NCBI GenBank assembly: GCA_021826315.1
Contig: JAKAZZ010000004.1
Coordinates: forward strand, 1 to 64,000
From: Actinomycetes bacterium
GTDB taxonomy: Bacteria; Actinomycetota; Acidimicrobiia; Acidimicrobiales; Acidimicrobiaceae
Direction: 5' to 3'
DNA length: 64,000 bases
Under the pieces are notes generated by a model. It did not search any database, was not told the origin of the DNA, and saw only the letters and a program-made list of their open reading frames with translations. The position numbers and the translations under genes are program-made. How positions within the stretch are numbered: the stretch's first letter is position 1; every line of letters begins with the position of its first letter. Positions 1-8,947 of the stretch are shown here, piece by piece.

Positions 1-480
1 GGAACAAAAGTCAATAACTCGCCTCGGTGACGTAGAAGCGACGTATTGCAAATTCAAGATGACGGGATAACCATCCCTGAGGAGCATGGCAACCTCGGTC
101 GAGTCCTTGAAGTCCTTTGGAAAGATGATATGAACGGTCTGCTTCCCTTGCTGTTGATTGATCGGCTTTACGCTTCCTAGTCCTGACTTGCCGTTGCGAT
201 CCAATACTTGGGGAGCACCTAGATCACGAGTCGAATTCAAATCAGAGCTGCGGGGATTAGTTCGTTCGACAAAGTTAGGTCGCGCCTCTTCGAAGGTTGG
301 GCGCGGTGCAAATGATTGAGGAGGAGCCTTCACCTTGCCCTCATTGATTAAGATGTTGCCGCCACTGTTTGGCTGACTCTGATTGTTAACGGGAGTTTCC
401 TCGTCCAACTCGGGGTCAAAGTCCTCAAGCGGATCAGCAAGGCCAAGCCACTCTATCAATCGTCTAGTTTTAGAAGCCAT
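1..480 (-). CDS. sepF: SepF cell-division protein, C-terminus cut by window edge
   Basis: SepF is the membrane anchor and bundling partner of FtsZ in Gram-positive bacteria that lack FtsA. The frame starts at ATG 478-480 and stays open to base 1 (160 codons). It shows an amphipathic N-terminal segment (MASKTRRLIEWLGLADP), a linker of about 90 residues rich in N, P and S, and then the start of the SepF core with HIIFPKDFKDSTEVAMLL, DGYPVILNLQYV and RRVIDF. That core is the family signature. It is the last gene of the dcw series after yggS, as is usual in Actinobacteria. The C-terminal third lies outside the window. Confidence 0.93.
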   Translation of the reverse strand, partial: MASKTRRLIEWLGLADPLEDFDPELDEETPVNNQSQPNSGGNILINEGKVKAPPQSFAPRPTFEEARPNFVERTNPRSSDLNSTRDLGAPQVLDRNGKSGLGSVKPINQQQGKQTVHIIFPKDFKDSTEVAMLLRDGYPVILNLQYVASTSPRRVIDFCS

Positions 481-550
481 AGCAACCCCAATGCTTGTCT
501 ATTCCCACATACAAATCTACTCTAGATTTATCAAGCAACGCCCGAAAGTA

Positions 551-1219
551 TTATTTCGAAGGCCGCTCGCCAAATATGGATCTACCTAGACGAACCAAGG
601 TGGAGCCAAATTCAATCGCATCTTCATAGTCGTCGCTCATCCCCATTGAAAGCTTCATCAACCCAAGATCACCAGCAACAGAGGCGACCTCAGCAAAGGC
701 CCTCCGACGTCCGTCACGATCGATGTTGGGAGCAACCGTCATCAGTCCTACGGGATTTTTTCCAAGTGAAAGCGCATGCCGCAGGGCGGACTCCACCTCC
801 CTTGCCAAAAATCCATTTCGCTGACCCCCGACTGCACAGTCAACCTGAAGGTATATCTCGCCAGAAAACGAAGCCTTAGCCAACGCATCGAGCTCAACTA
901 GGCGACCAACGCTTTGAACTACCGATGTATGTATCGCAAATTTAGGGATCGACCGCCGTTGAAGTGGGCCGATCATGTGCCATTGAACTCCCGAAAGTCT
1001 GCTATCAACAGCTTTTTCCATCAATTCGCTTGCATAATTTTCACCGAAAGCTCGCACTCCAGCCTCGACTAGAGAAAGCATTCTCTCTACCTCCACAGTC
1101 TTTGACACAGCTAGAAGTTCGGTACGCCCCGCCGAAATATCGGCAATACGCGAAGCGATCCGATTGTAACGATCCAGGGTTTCATTGGAGTCTCCATCTC
1201 GATCAGGGCCACCTGTCAT
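551..1219 (-). CDS. yggS: YggS/PLPBP family pyridoxal-phosphate homeostasis protein
   Basis: A single-domain PLP-binding TIM-barrel protein of 222 residues. The family controls PLP supply and amino-acid balance, without a known catalytic step. The PLP lysine is in TELLAVSKTV (about K40), followed by the conserved FGENYASEL and a W-HMIGPLQ segment. A longer frame reaches 1297, but ATG 1217-1219 overlaps the pgeF stop as ATGA. That is typical of translational coupling, and homologues begin near here, so I chose it. It lies between pgeF and sepF, the normal actinobacterial order. Confidence 0.93.
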   Translation of the reverse strand: MTGGPDRDGDSNETLDRYNRIASRIADISAGRTELLAVSKTVEVERMLSLVEAGVRAFGENYASELMEKAVDSRLSGVQWHMIGPLQRRSIPKFAIHTSVVQSVGRLVELDALAKASFSGEIYLQVDCAVGGQRNGFLAREVESALRHALSLGKNPVGLMTVAPNIDRDGRRRAFAEVASVAGDLGLMKLSMGMSDDYEDAIEFGSTLVRLGRSIFGERPSK

Positions 1220-1887
1220 ATGAGGAACGACCCCATTCGAAGTGACATATCGCCGCCACGATACGAAAAGTAGTAGTCGCGATTGCAGATGGTACATGGA
1301 GGATCTTCGCCAACTGCATCGACACCAATTCTCTTTAATATCTCAGATGCGCCTTTGAATAGGTCGAGTGTAACTTGTCCTGATGTGCCGGTCGCTACCA
1401 TATCGACGTCGATCAATTCAGAGAGTTCGAGGGCGTGTTGTCTGCCAAAGTCGTAGCAGCAAGATCTGGCAAAAGGACCAAATATCGCCTGAAGCTTCGA
1501 ATCGCCTAGGTTACCTGCTGCCTCCTCCACCACGCCCGAGGTGAGACCTTTCCATCCCGCATGAACAATAACAAAGCGACCCCTACTCCTCGACCACAGG
1601 GCAAGTGGGATGCAATCCGCCGTTAACACCGTCGGCTGCATTAAATGGCGTATTTCCCCGGCGAACGAAATTGCGTCACCGTCCACTAGATCAGCATCGG
1701 CGGTTGAAAGCGCTCCATACTCATCAGCAGAGACCACGATATTGGAGTGAATTTGACGAAGGCGGAGAATTGCTTCAGCACCAACAAGGGCACTGCGCCG
1801 TTCGATTGCCCACTCTCGGGGATCACCCTCATGCCTAGTGCTAGTAACGAAGGTCGTTCCATCTTCGAAGATACCATTTAATCGCAT
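1216..1887 (-). CDS. pgeF: PgeF/YfiH family multicopper-type purine nucleoside phosphorylase, laccase domain
   Basis: 223 residues of the YfiH (DUF152) fold. Family members act on purine nucleosides and were first described as polyphenol oxidases; E. coli PgeF removes misincorporated L-Ser from peptidoglycan precursors. Visible signatures are RQIHSNIV, TADCIPLALWS, HAGWKGL, and the Cys-rich FARSCCYDF and CTICNRDYYFSYR segments. It begins with ATG 1885-1887 and its stop overlaps the yggS start by 4 nt. It normally follows ftsZ directly; here a regulator/ABC module separates them. The precise substrate cannot be read from sequence. Confidence 0.9.
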   Translation of the reverse strand: MRLNGIFEDGTTFVTSTRHEGDPREWAIERRSALVGAEAILRLRQIHSNIVVSADEYGALSTADADLVDGDAISFAGEIRHLMQPTVLTADCIPLALWSRSRGRFVIVHAGWKGLTSGVVEEAAGNLGDSKLQAIFGPFARSCCYDFGRQHALELSELIDVDMVATGTSGQVTLDLFKGASEILKRIGVDAVGEDPPCTICNRDYYFSYRGGDMSLRMGSFLI

Positions 1888-2444
1888 AACAACTCCGAGT
1901 CTTTCCTCTCTAATTCAATGCACAATCTAGCCACCACGAGCGGACTCAGCAAAGTCATCCCTATTCAATGTACGCGAACTGGCTTCGATAAATCGAATTT
2001 CAATCCATCGCGAAAATGCAGAGTCGCTTTTAGCTGCAAGCCCAAACGTGCACCGTACGATCAAAGATTCGCCATTATCAACTGGACTACCGAAGCAGAC
2101 GCATTTGAGATAGCACTTTGGAGGTACGAATCTGGGGTAGATTGCCGAATGAACATACATAGCCACACCCTATTAGGCGGGATGAAGAAGTATCGGAGCC
2201 AATTGCATGTATCGGATGAGGCGTCGCCGCAATCAATCCAACGGTTAGGTACAGACTCAAGCCGAATTGTACTGCTCCGTAACCACTTACCCTGAGAAGC
2301 TCGCGTACCGAATTTGAACCTCCTATCGATATGACATTACGCTTTGTGTCAACAACGGCGAAAAGCCTATCGAACGTCTCAAGTTTTTATCCTTCGGCTC
2401 TCATCCGTTAGTCATTCAATAGCTCGAACGGCACTTGCCGTATT
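1888..2444. other. Intergenic region between pgeF and the ABC permease
   Basis: About 560 bases without a convincing gene. Open frames on either strand have no recognisable motif, no good ribosome-binding site and biased composition, so I treat them as chance. It must hold the promoter for pgeF-yggS-sepF, which the inserted module has separated from ftsZ. I see no strong terminator; ACGGC-AAGT-GCCGT near 2430 is a short hairpin without a T-run. Confidence 0.5.
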
Positions 2445-3512
2445 TCAAAGGTCAACTCGTTTGAGTAGGAAGAAAGATAATCCTACAAAAACCGAGCTTG
2501 TAATAACAGCCATAGCTGTGTAGATCCATTGAAGATCTCCGTATCGCGAATATGGCTGGTAACTAATTTTGAGATAGAAGTCGTAAGCAGTCATGCACTT
2601 TGAAAAGGTTCGTTGGTTGAAAGGGTTGCCGGAAGCAACTCCGTTCGAGCCTTTGGTAGCGTTAGAGGCCCTTGCCGAACAGCTATCGAAGGCGGACGTA
2701 ATGTATGCGTTTGGTACTTGGGCACCATCTTTAGAAAGATAAGCCTGGGTGACAAATTGTGAATTTTGGGGAAAGGGCGCCGCCTGGTTGAATCCATCTC
2801 CCCAGTTCACGGCATATACCACGGTTTTAGGAGCAATTAAAATGGGCTCGGTGAAAGAAATTGCAAAAACTATTGCCCCAAATGTTAAAGCCGTCACTAG
2901 GACAACGAGTAGGGATCGCTTCAGAACAATTGATGAAAATACCGAGATTGCCACCAACGAAAAGGCAATTGCCACCGGCACAACACCGCGAAACGCAAAC
3001 ATTCGCCACGGGTCGTAATAGTCGAAAAGATTGTGCGGAAAGATCCATCTTTGGAGTTCAATCTGACCAACGATCACTACGGAAAGAGCGCCGATCAAAC
3101 CTGGAATCAATCTAGAGGCGAGCCATTGATTCCGACTGATGCCTTGCGTCCAAAAAAAGCGGACGCTTTTTGTCTCAAATTCTTTTGCGAGACTAGGACC
3201 AACCAGGACTACTGCAAAAACCAATGGAAGAAGGTAGATCAGTAAAGTAGTTATCGAATTTACGATGGTCTGAGAAGGTCCAAACGTATTTGAGCAGGCG
3301 CTACCGGCACATTTCGAAAGTATCGAATAGCTCTGGGATCTATTTGCCAATGCCGGGACGTTACGGAGTACATAACCAGCGTAAGCAAACCAAATAGTTT
3401 CAACGACCGACAATCCAAGGATATACGCGCTCAAGCGACGATGATACGTCGAATATCTAAAAGACAGTCGAAGTATCGATTGTGCTTCTTCCTTCGAATC
3501 CAACGTGTTCAT
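2445..3512 (-). CDS. ABC-2 type transporter permease
   Basis: A 355-residue integral membrane protein with about six hydrophobic segments: one near residues 30-50, one after TIVNSITTLLIYLLPLVFAVV, several mid-protein, and a last one near the C-terminus. There is a large extracytoplasmic loop of about 90 residues (roughly 230-325) with paired cysteines. The segment KEFETKSVRFFWTQGISRNQW resembles the amphipathic motif before TM3 of ABC-2 permeases that work with YtrA-type modules. It abuts the ATPase gene (ATPase stop at 3513) and is the third gene of a GntR-ATPase-permease operon. It probably exports a drug, peptide or lipid; the substrate is unknown. Confidence 0.82.
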   Translation of the reverse strand: MNTLDSKEEAQSILRLSFRYSTYHRRLSAYILGLSVVETIWFAYAGYVLRNVPALANRSQSYSILSKCAGSACSNTFGPSQTIVNSITTLLIYLLPLVFAVVLVGPSLAKEFETKSVRFFWTQGISRNQWLASRLIPGLIGALSVVIVGQIELQRWIFPHNLFDYYDPWRMFAFRGVVPVAIAFSLVAISVFSSIVLKRSLLVVLVTALTFGAIVFAISFTEPILIAPKTVVYAVNWGDGFNQAAPFPQNSQFVTQAYLSKDGAQVPNAYITSAFDSCSARASNATKGSNGVASGNPFNQRTFSKCMTAYDFYLKISYQPYSRYGDLQWIYTAMAVITSSVFVGLSFFLLKRVDL

Positions 3513-4394
3513 CTACGCCTCGCTTGCTTTAGTGGTTTCAGCGGTAACCCTTTTCCCAGTCATCCTTGCAATCACAATCTCCTCTAGCCCCGCCGATCTT
3601 GCCTCGAGTTGATATCGCAGTGATTCGTTCGACGAGCAGACCAATAACTTTGCATCCATCTCGATGAAGTAATCCGATGGAGAATTAAATATGCGGCGAA
3701 TCAGGGTTCGGTTCTCATTTGAGTTCGCCGCCCAAAAATGACTACCTAGAAGTTCCTCCGTGGTCTGAGACAATAAAACGGTCCCATTTGAAAGAAGTAC
3801 GATGTGGTCACATCCACGCTCAAGATCTCCAACTAGATGCGAGGAAAGGAGGATTGCGGCTGTTTTCTCATAGGCATACGAGAGGACGATCCCCAACAAC
3901 GCTCTGCGAGTTATTGGATCGAGTGAGGCAAGTGGCTCGTCTAGTAGAAGAACCGAAGGCTCTTTAGCAAGTGCCATCAAGACGGCAACGGCGTGCTTTT
4001 GCCCTCCAGAAAGCTTGCTAATTCGACGACCAGATGGAATCTCTAGCTCGTCCAACCTTAGAAGGAGTTTGTCTTGCCTCCAAGTGGAATTGAGATCTCT
4101 TCCGACCTTGGAGAGACCTAAAGGGGTAAGGTTCGACGGCATCGATGCAACTTGATCAACAAACCCAACTCCAGATAGCCAATGTGGATCTTGAGATGGC
4201 GGCGAACCATCAACTTGTATCTTCCCAGAATCAGCCCTAGTCAGACCGGCGAGAATATGCAACAAAGTGGACTTTCCAGCTCCGTTTTTACCTACTAGCG
4301 CCGAAATTGATCCCTTTGGAACACTGAAGGTAACCGAGTCTAAAGCTGCACTTTTCCCGTACCGCTTCGACAATCCTTCAGTAGCTATTGTCAT
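3513..4394 (-). CDS. ABC transporter ATP-binding protein
   Basis: A nucleotide-binding subunit of about 293 residues. From ATG 4392-4394 it reads MTIATEGLSKRYGKSAALD, then Walker A GKNGAGKST, signature LSGGQKHAVAV, Walker B VLLLDEPLASLDP and H-loop SSH. The C-terminal 80 residues follow the NBD without a known domain. The frame is open to 4556, but that extension overlaps the GntR gene and lacks similarity, so I trimmed it. The 17-nt overlap with the upstream regulator gene suggests coupling. It partners the permease at 2445-3512. Confidence 0.9.
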   Translation of the reverse strand: MTIATEGLSKRYGKSAALDSVTFSVPKGSISALVGKNGAGKSTLLHILAGLTRADSGKIQVDGSPPSQDPHWLSGVGFVDQVASMPSNLTPLGLSKVGRDLNSTWRQDKLLLRLDELEIPSGRRISKLSGGQKHAVAVLMALAKEPSVLLLDEPLASLDPITRRALLGIVLSYAYEKTAAILLSSHLVGDLERGCDHIVLLSNGTVLLSQTTEELLGSHFWAANSNENRTLIRRIFNSPSDYFIEMDAKLLVCSSNESLRYQLEARSAGLEEIVIARMTGKRVTAETTKASEA

Positions 4395-4800
4395 CGTTGA
4401 CCGCCTCCTTAGCCTTTGAATATCGAATTGTCGAATTAGCAAGGTGAGAAAGAGTCTCCCAAGAAAGACCGTCTTGCCTGCCTTGGAGAAGAAGACTCTC
4501 GATTCGTTGGCGATAGGCCTCGAATAACTCGGGATTGGCGCCTTGGGGAAGGCCAACTATCACCGTCCCAACTCCTTGGAGCGCCTTGGCGATTCCAGCG
4601 TATTCGAGTTCCCGATATGCCTTCATGACGGTATTAGCGTTTATAGCGGCAACTCGGACAACTTCACTTACAGAAGGAAGATGATCACCCAAAACGATCT
4701 TTCCTATGTGGAGTGCTTCTATTGCCTGTTCCACGATTTGAAGATATGGGGGAACACCTGTGGTCCGGTCTATTGAAAAATGGAGCTTCCCCTCATTCAT
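4378..4800 (-). CDS. GntR-family (YtrA-type) transcriptional regulator
   Basis: 140 residues, the short YtrA subclass: an N-terminal winged helix (IDRTTGVPPYLQIVEQAIEA, then LPSVSEVVRVAAINANTVMKAYRELE with the recognition helix) and only a brief C-terminal dimerisation helix, too small for an effector domain. YtrA regulators usually repress their own operon with linked ABC transporter genes, which fits here. The typical GntR arginine position (L-P-S-x-R) is V in LPSVSEV, a small deviation. The operator should lie just upstream of 4800. Confidence 0.88.
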   Translation of the reverse strand: MNEGKLHFSIDRTTGVPPYLQIVEQAIEALHIGKIVLGDHLPSVSEVVRVAAINANTVMKAYRELEYAGIAKALQGVGTVIVGLPQGANPELFEAYRQRIESLLLQGRQDGLSWETLSHLANSTIRYSKAKEAVNDDNSY

Positions 4801-5165
4801 ACACTTAGCATATTAGAGGTTTAACAGAGACGGAGCGCTACCAAGCAGAGAAAAATCTATTTTTAATCCAGATCTAATCGGATGCTTTCGCTAAATGAGC
4901 GAACCTGGGCGGGTGAGAGTGAACGTGAAAGGGAACCCGACTCCTACCCGGGAACAAGGTTAATGAGGAGCCGAGCAAAGAACTTCGTCATTGATTCAAT
5001 TTTTTACATTGGACTCGATCTACGTTTTGAGTAATGACCGGATATGAACGCCTCTGGCAATAGTGCCCGCATATGGTCGGTTCAAGTTAAAAAAACTTCC
5101 TGTGCCAACGTCTGCTAGCACAGGAAAGTAATAACTAATTGCAGCTTAATCAGTTGAGCTCTTGC
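4801..5165. other. Intergenic region with possible structured GC-rich patch
   Basis: 365 bases between the GntR gene and ftsZ. The left part is the promoter side of the GntR operon, and the ftsZ terminator is at 5089-5126. Between about 4895 and 4975 there is a G/C-rich patch with nested complementarity (AACCT with AGGTT; CGGGT and GGGT with ACCCG and ACCC) that could fold on either strand. It does not match rnpB, tmRNA, SRP RNA or a riboswitch that I can recognise. No coding region is seen. Confidence 0.4.
5089..5126 (-). terminator. Rho-independent terminator of ftsZ
   Basis: On the minus strand TTCCTGTGC pairs with GCACAGGAA (arms 5118-5126 and 5097-5105 on the plus strand), followed by GTTTTTTT. 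It lies 40 bases past the ftsZ stop. It isolates ftsZ from the inserted GntR/ABC module and so ends the dcw transcript here. Confidence 0.88.
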
Positions 5166-6389
5166 TTAGTTGAGCCTCTTTATAAAGTCAGGGACGTCTG
5201 GATCATCGTCGTCATCGTCGTCGCTCGACGATCGGCTTGCGACTTGATCATCCAGAGAGCTATCAAAACTACCCTTTGATCCAGAACCGTTGAAGTTTGA
5301 TGAATTATTGGCGCCACCGCTAGACGGCCTATCACCGTTCAGGGAAGAGATTGGCTTAATATTTTGACGATCCTCTCCACCTTTGGCATAAAGGTCGCGA
5401 TCCTCTGCCAAAATCGTTGGGACAGTCGATGGCCGATCGTTGAACCCGGTGGCGATAACAGTTACCTTCACCGCGTCTCCAAGACTCTCATCGCAAACAG
5501 CTCCAAAGATAATCTCAGCATCACGGTCCGCCATCTCTTCAATTCGAGCGCTGGCGTTAAATATCTCCATCATGGTGAGTTGACTAGAACCAGCAAAGTT
5601 TACGAGCACTGCCTTTGCGCCGCGCATAGTCGTCTCGAGGAGATGACTGGTAGTCGCCATCGTCATTGCCTTGATAGCACGGTCTTCACCCGTAGCTGTA
5701 GCCACACCCATAATCGCAGTACCAGCCGACGACATAATCCGTCGCACGTCAGCAAAGTCGGTATTGATTATGCCTGAATTAGTGATTAGATCAGTAATCC
5801 CTTGAACAGCCTGGAGAAGAACATCGTCAACCATCTTGAATGCATCGACGAAAGAGGTCTTCTCAGTTGAAGCAGCGATGACTCTGTCATTAGGGATAAT
5901 GATCAAGGTATCAACTTGATCCCTTAGTGCTTTGATCCCATCTTCAGCCTGCTTAGTTCTCCTCGATCCTTCAAATGAGAAGGGCTTTGTTACCACTCCT
6001 ATTGTGAGCGCTCCGGCCTTCTTTGCAATCTCCGCAACGACAGGTGCGGCACCGGTTCCGGTACCTCCGCCCTCGCCTGCTGCTATGAAGACCATGTCTG
6101 AGCCCATTAAACAATCTTCGATCTCAGACTCATGATCGAGAGCCGCTTGACGTCCGACCGATGGATCAGATCCAGCTCCAAGTCCCTTCGTGAGCTCTCG
6201 CCCAATCTGAAGGGTCACGCCCGCCTCACTTTGGGCGAGAACTTGCGCATCCGTATTTACAACGATGAATTCGACCCCACTGAGGCCGCTTTCGATCATT
6301 CGATTTACAGCATTTCCACCGGCGCCACCGACACCTACGACGCGGATCATAGCCACATAGTTGTGGTTATGTGAATCACTGCCGATCAT
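5166..6389 (-). CDS. ftsZ: Cell division protein FtsZ
   Basis: The tubulin-like GTPase that forms the Z ring; 407 residues. Motifs in order: VVGVGGAGGNAVNRM (nucleotide binding, about 17-31), the tubulin signature GEGGGTGTGAAPVV (about 105-118), and the T7 loop region NTDFADVRRIM, which supplies the catalytic aspartate. A variable linker rich in S, N and G runs from about 330, with a run of seven aspartates, ending in the C-terminal peptide PDVPDFIKRLN that binds SepF and other anchors. No ftsA is present, so SepF is the likely anchor. It is preceded by a 767-base non-coding stretch and so probably has its own promoter. Confidence 0.98.
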   Translation of the reverse strand: MIGSDSHNHNYVAMIRVVGVGGAGGNAVNRMIESGLSGVEFIVVNTDAQVLAQSEAGVTLQIGRELTKGLGAGSDPSVGRQAALDHESEIEDCLMGSDMVFIAAGEGGGTGTGAAPVVAEIAKKAGALTIGVVTKPFSFEGSRRTKQAEDGIKALRDQVDTLIIIPNDRVIAASTEKTSFVDAFKMVDDVLLQAVQGITDLITNSGIINTDFADVRRIMSSAGTAIMGVATATGEDRAIKAMTMATTSHLLETTMRGAKAVLVNFAGSSQLTMMEIFNASARIEEMADRDAEIIFGAVCDESLGDAVKVTVIATGFNDRPSTVPTILAEDRDLYAKGGEDRQNIKPISSLNGDRPSSGGANNSSNFNGSGSKGSFDSSLDDQVASRSSSDDDDDDDPDVPDFIKRLN

Positions 6390-7156
6390 CTACTTCACCC
6401 CATTAAACCGTTCAACTACCAAATTCCAAATTCTGCATCCGCGACCGCGAAAATCCTGGCCCGGGCAGATTCCTCCCACCCAAAGCGGCTAGAGGTTGGC
6501 AGCAAGTCTTGAATAGTCTAATATAGCCAATTCCAACAGAGAGACTTCGACGAAAAAAAATATTTGATTGAAAATTAAAAGAATTGATAAGTAAAAATCT
6601 AAAATTGCTGAACCATCAATAAGCCACCGCACGGATGAAGTATCTCTCGACCCCTCTAGGTCAAATTGATTGCAGTGGATTGAACTTTACCATGGACCAT
6701 CTTTGCATTCATCGAGCAAGTACCGAGCTGAACTGGGAGAATTTGATAGTGTGCCACTTCAGAGTAGTATCTCGTTCCCAAGCCGCTGGTCAACGCTTTA
6801 CAATCTTCCTCCAAAAAGCGAATTAACAATTTCACACTTTCCTTCAAAGCCACATAGGGGAACCCGACCGAAATTTAAGAATCAATTTGCTTCGCTTTGC
6901 GTGCCAATTACCAATAAACTACTACACGCAGTTACCGATTTTGTATTGATTAATAATCTCTTATCATCAATTTATCGTTGACTACAAACTCATATTACCT
7001 CCCTAAAAAAATATCTTTTCTAGCCAGCTCCACTGTGATCGAGGTGAGCAGCGAACGCCGAGTAGCTACTCAATCACAATCGCTACCGAAGGTATGCCCA
7101 ATTATTCTCAAATTTTGGGTCTGACAATAACATCTCAAAGAAAAGTTAAGTGTTTA
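6390..7156. other. Long A+T-rich spacer between ftsQ and ftsZ
   Basis: 767 bases without a supported gene, unusual inside a dcw cluster. Short frames on both strands overlap one another and look accidental. The part from 6540 to 6610 is very A+T-rich. At 7060-7071 there is the palindrome GAGTAGCTACTC, flanked by TGTGAT (7034-7039) and ATCACA (7073-7078), so a larger fold is possible downstream of ftsQ. I read the region as promoter and regulatory sequence for ftsZ. Confidence 0.45.
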
Positions 7157-8014
7157 TTACCCCTTGAACGATGGGACGGGTAGATAAAATGGCGACTTCA
7201 AGTTGGATAGGTCGATCAAAAATGGCCGCGGAAGAGTTGAACCGGCGATAATTCTTGACAGTACGACCGAAGAGTTGGCAACTGAATTTGCATTTGCATA
7301 ATAGACAAGATCACCTAGCGAATCCTGGATTCCTACTCCGTATCCAGTGAAAACGTATATCGATAGGATCTTCGCCCTCGTAATTGACCAGTTGGAAATG
7401 ACGGCTTTTATGCGCGAAAGAACAGCCTGGACGTCTGCCACCTTGGTCGTTTGAGCACAGCTAAAGTCGGTCGCACTATCGCTAAAAACCTGAACCCGTG
7501 ACGTACAAATCATCGGAAGAGTTGCAGGTGGAGTCACGCTAGCCAAGGTCTGTCCCCGGTCATTCAAGGCAATGCGATTCAAAGTGGAAAAGTTGGAAAG
7601 TACTGCAAAGGAGGCTGTCGCTGACTCCAGCGTGATTGTTACTGTATTTGGAAAAGTCTTAGTTACGGTCGCTGTTCCAACGTTAGGATCTGAGTCAAAA
7701 TTTTTAGCAACTTTTTCAACGTCGACATTAAAGTAATTGGAACCCTTAATCGAATCGGTGAAAGCAAGGACCTCAGACCCGGTTATCAACTTACCGTGAA
7801 TAACTATTCGTACATTTGAAATAGCGAACAGAGACGAGTTGACTAAGGTGCCAATTAGAACACCAAACAAGACTACGAATAGAGTTGCCACCACTATCCA
7901 AGTCTGTCGACGACTCAACCGCCTCTTTTTGCCACCGAAATCCGCAATTACTCCATCGTTTCCGCTTCTCGATTGTCCACCATCGTTTGGTACGACCCTG
8001 CCTTTAAACTTCAT
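7157..8014 (-). CDS. ftsQ: Cell division protein FtsQ/DivIB
   Basis: 285 residues, a bitopic divisome protein. There is a cytoplasmic N-terminus of about 38 residues ending in KKRRLSRRQ, one membrane span (WIVVATLFVVLFGVLIGTL, about 39-57), then a POTRA domain starting SSLFAISNVRIVIHGKLITG, with NYFNVDVEKVAK and the TVTKTFPNTVTITL strand typical of FtsQ. It forms a complex with FtsL and FtsB outside the membrane. Its start overlaps the murB stop as ATGA (8011-8014), giving translational coupling. Confidence 0.93.
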   Translation of the reverse strand: MKFKGRVVPNDGGQSRSGNDGVIADFGGKKRRLSRRQTWIVVATLFVVLFGVLIGTLVNSSLFAISNVRIVIHGKLITGSEVLAFTDSIKGSNYFNVDVEKVAKNFDSDPNVGTATVTKTFPNTVTITLESATASFAVLSNFSTLNRIALNDRGQTLASVTPPATLPMICTSRVQVFSDSATDFSCAQTTKVADVQAVLSRIKAVISNWSITRAKILSIYVFTGYGVGIQDSLGDLVYYANANSVANSSVVLSRIIAGSTLPRPFLIDLSNLKSPFYLPVPSFKG

Positions 8015-8940
8015 GAACCGCTCGGCAATCCGTATGTATCTTCAAAACCAATCAGTTTTATCTCAGTAAAGAGCCGAACTCCGAACTTAAGGTCAACAAG
8101 GTCTCTAACTGAGGCCATCAACGAGATCACGTCGATTGCCGCTGCATCTGGATCCGCTTGAATAAAGTTGGCGTGCTTCGGCGATACTTCAGCACCTCCC
8201 CTTCGCATCCCCTTTGCTCCTGCCGCCTCAATCAGGCGTCCAGCTGAGTCTCCAAATGGATTTACAAAAACGCTACCCGCGTTTTGACCTCCAGGTTGAT
8301 GCTCTCTCCTCCATGCAACGATCTCAGAGAGACGATCCTTAATTCGAATTGGATCATCTTGGCCCAGAGTCGAAAGCTTTGCACCTAATACAACTTGATT
8401 TTGACCGATATTCGAACGTCTGTAACCAAACTCAAGCTCGCTGAGGCTTCGAATTGAGAAAGTACCCGAATCAAGGTCAAATATTCGAGCCTCTATGAGC
8501 GAATCGGCCATCTGCGAACCATGGCCTCCCGCATTCATCTTGACCGCCCCACCAACGGTTCCCGGGACTCCAACAGCCCACTCCAACCCGGACAAGCCCC
8601 TAGCACCAACCTGGCGCGACAAGATTGGCAGCGAGATAAGTGCTCCAGCTACTACTGTCTCCCCGTTTATCTCGACACCTTTGTATGCCTCACCGAGCAC
8701 AACCACGAACAATGGAAGATCTCCATCGGCAATGAGAAGATTGGAGCCATTTCCAACCACGAGAACCGGCTCACTAAAGGCTTCCACCAAGCGGCCGAGG
8801 GCCACAAGGTCTTGATCGCGTTCGATCCGAATCAACGAGGTTGCGCTTCCGCCAACCTTGTAGGTGGTACGACTCTTCAAGCCCTTATCGTCAACTTCCG
8901 TAAGGCCAAGGTCTCTAAGTGCTACTTCTAGCTCACTCAT
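8011..8940 (-). CDS. murB: UDP-N-acetylmuramate dehydrogenase MurB
   Basis: 309 residues. MurB reduces UDP-GlcNAc-enolpyruvate to UDP-MurNAc with FAD and NADPH. It has the FAD-binding N-terminus (TTYKVGGSATSLIRI, VVGNGSNLLIAD), the GLSGLEWAVGVPGTVGGAVKMNAG segment, and the C-terminal AGSVFVNPFGDSAGRLIEAAG with the conserved Ser and Glu region of type II MurB. Seven bases separate it from murC and 4 nt overlap ftsQ, so it is a core operon member. Confidence 0.96.
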   Translation of the reverse strand: MSELEVALRDLGLTEVDDKGLKSRTTYKVGGSATSLIRIERDQDLVALGRLVEAFSEPVLVVGNGSNLLIADGDLPLFVVVLGEAYKGVEINGETVVAGALISLPILSRQVGARGLSGLEWAVGVPGTVGGAVKMNAGGHGSQMADSLIEARIFDLDSGTFSIRSLSELEFGYRRSNIGQNQVVLGAKLSTLGQDDPIRIKDRLSEIVAWRREHQPGGQNAGSVFVNPFGDSAGRLIEAAGAKGMRRGGAEVSPKHANFIQADPDAAAIDVISLMASVRDLVDLKFGVRLFTEIKLIGFEDTYGLPSGS

Positions 8941-8947
8941 ACTTCGA

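Noticed and set aside
1918-2295. 125-codon plus-strand frame between pgeF and the ABC permease
   Set aside because: No family motif, no ribosome-binding site, overlapped by an equally open minus frame; treated as chance.
4890-4980. Cobalamin riboswitch
   Set aside because: Only GGGAACCCG resembles it; the B12 box and the other conserved blocks are missing, and no plus-strand gene follows.
6635-6981. Short frames on both strands in the ftsQ-ftsZ gap
   Set aside because: Three overlapping frames in a low-complexity region, none with recognisable sequence.
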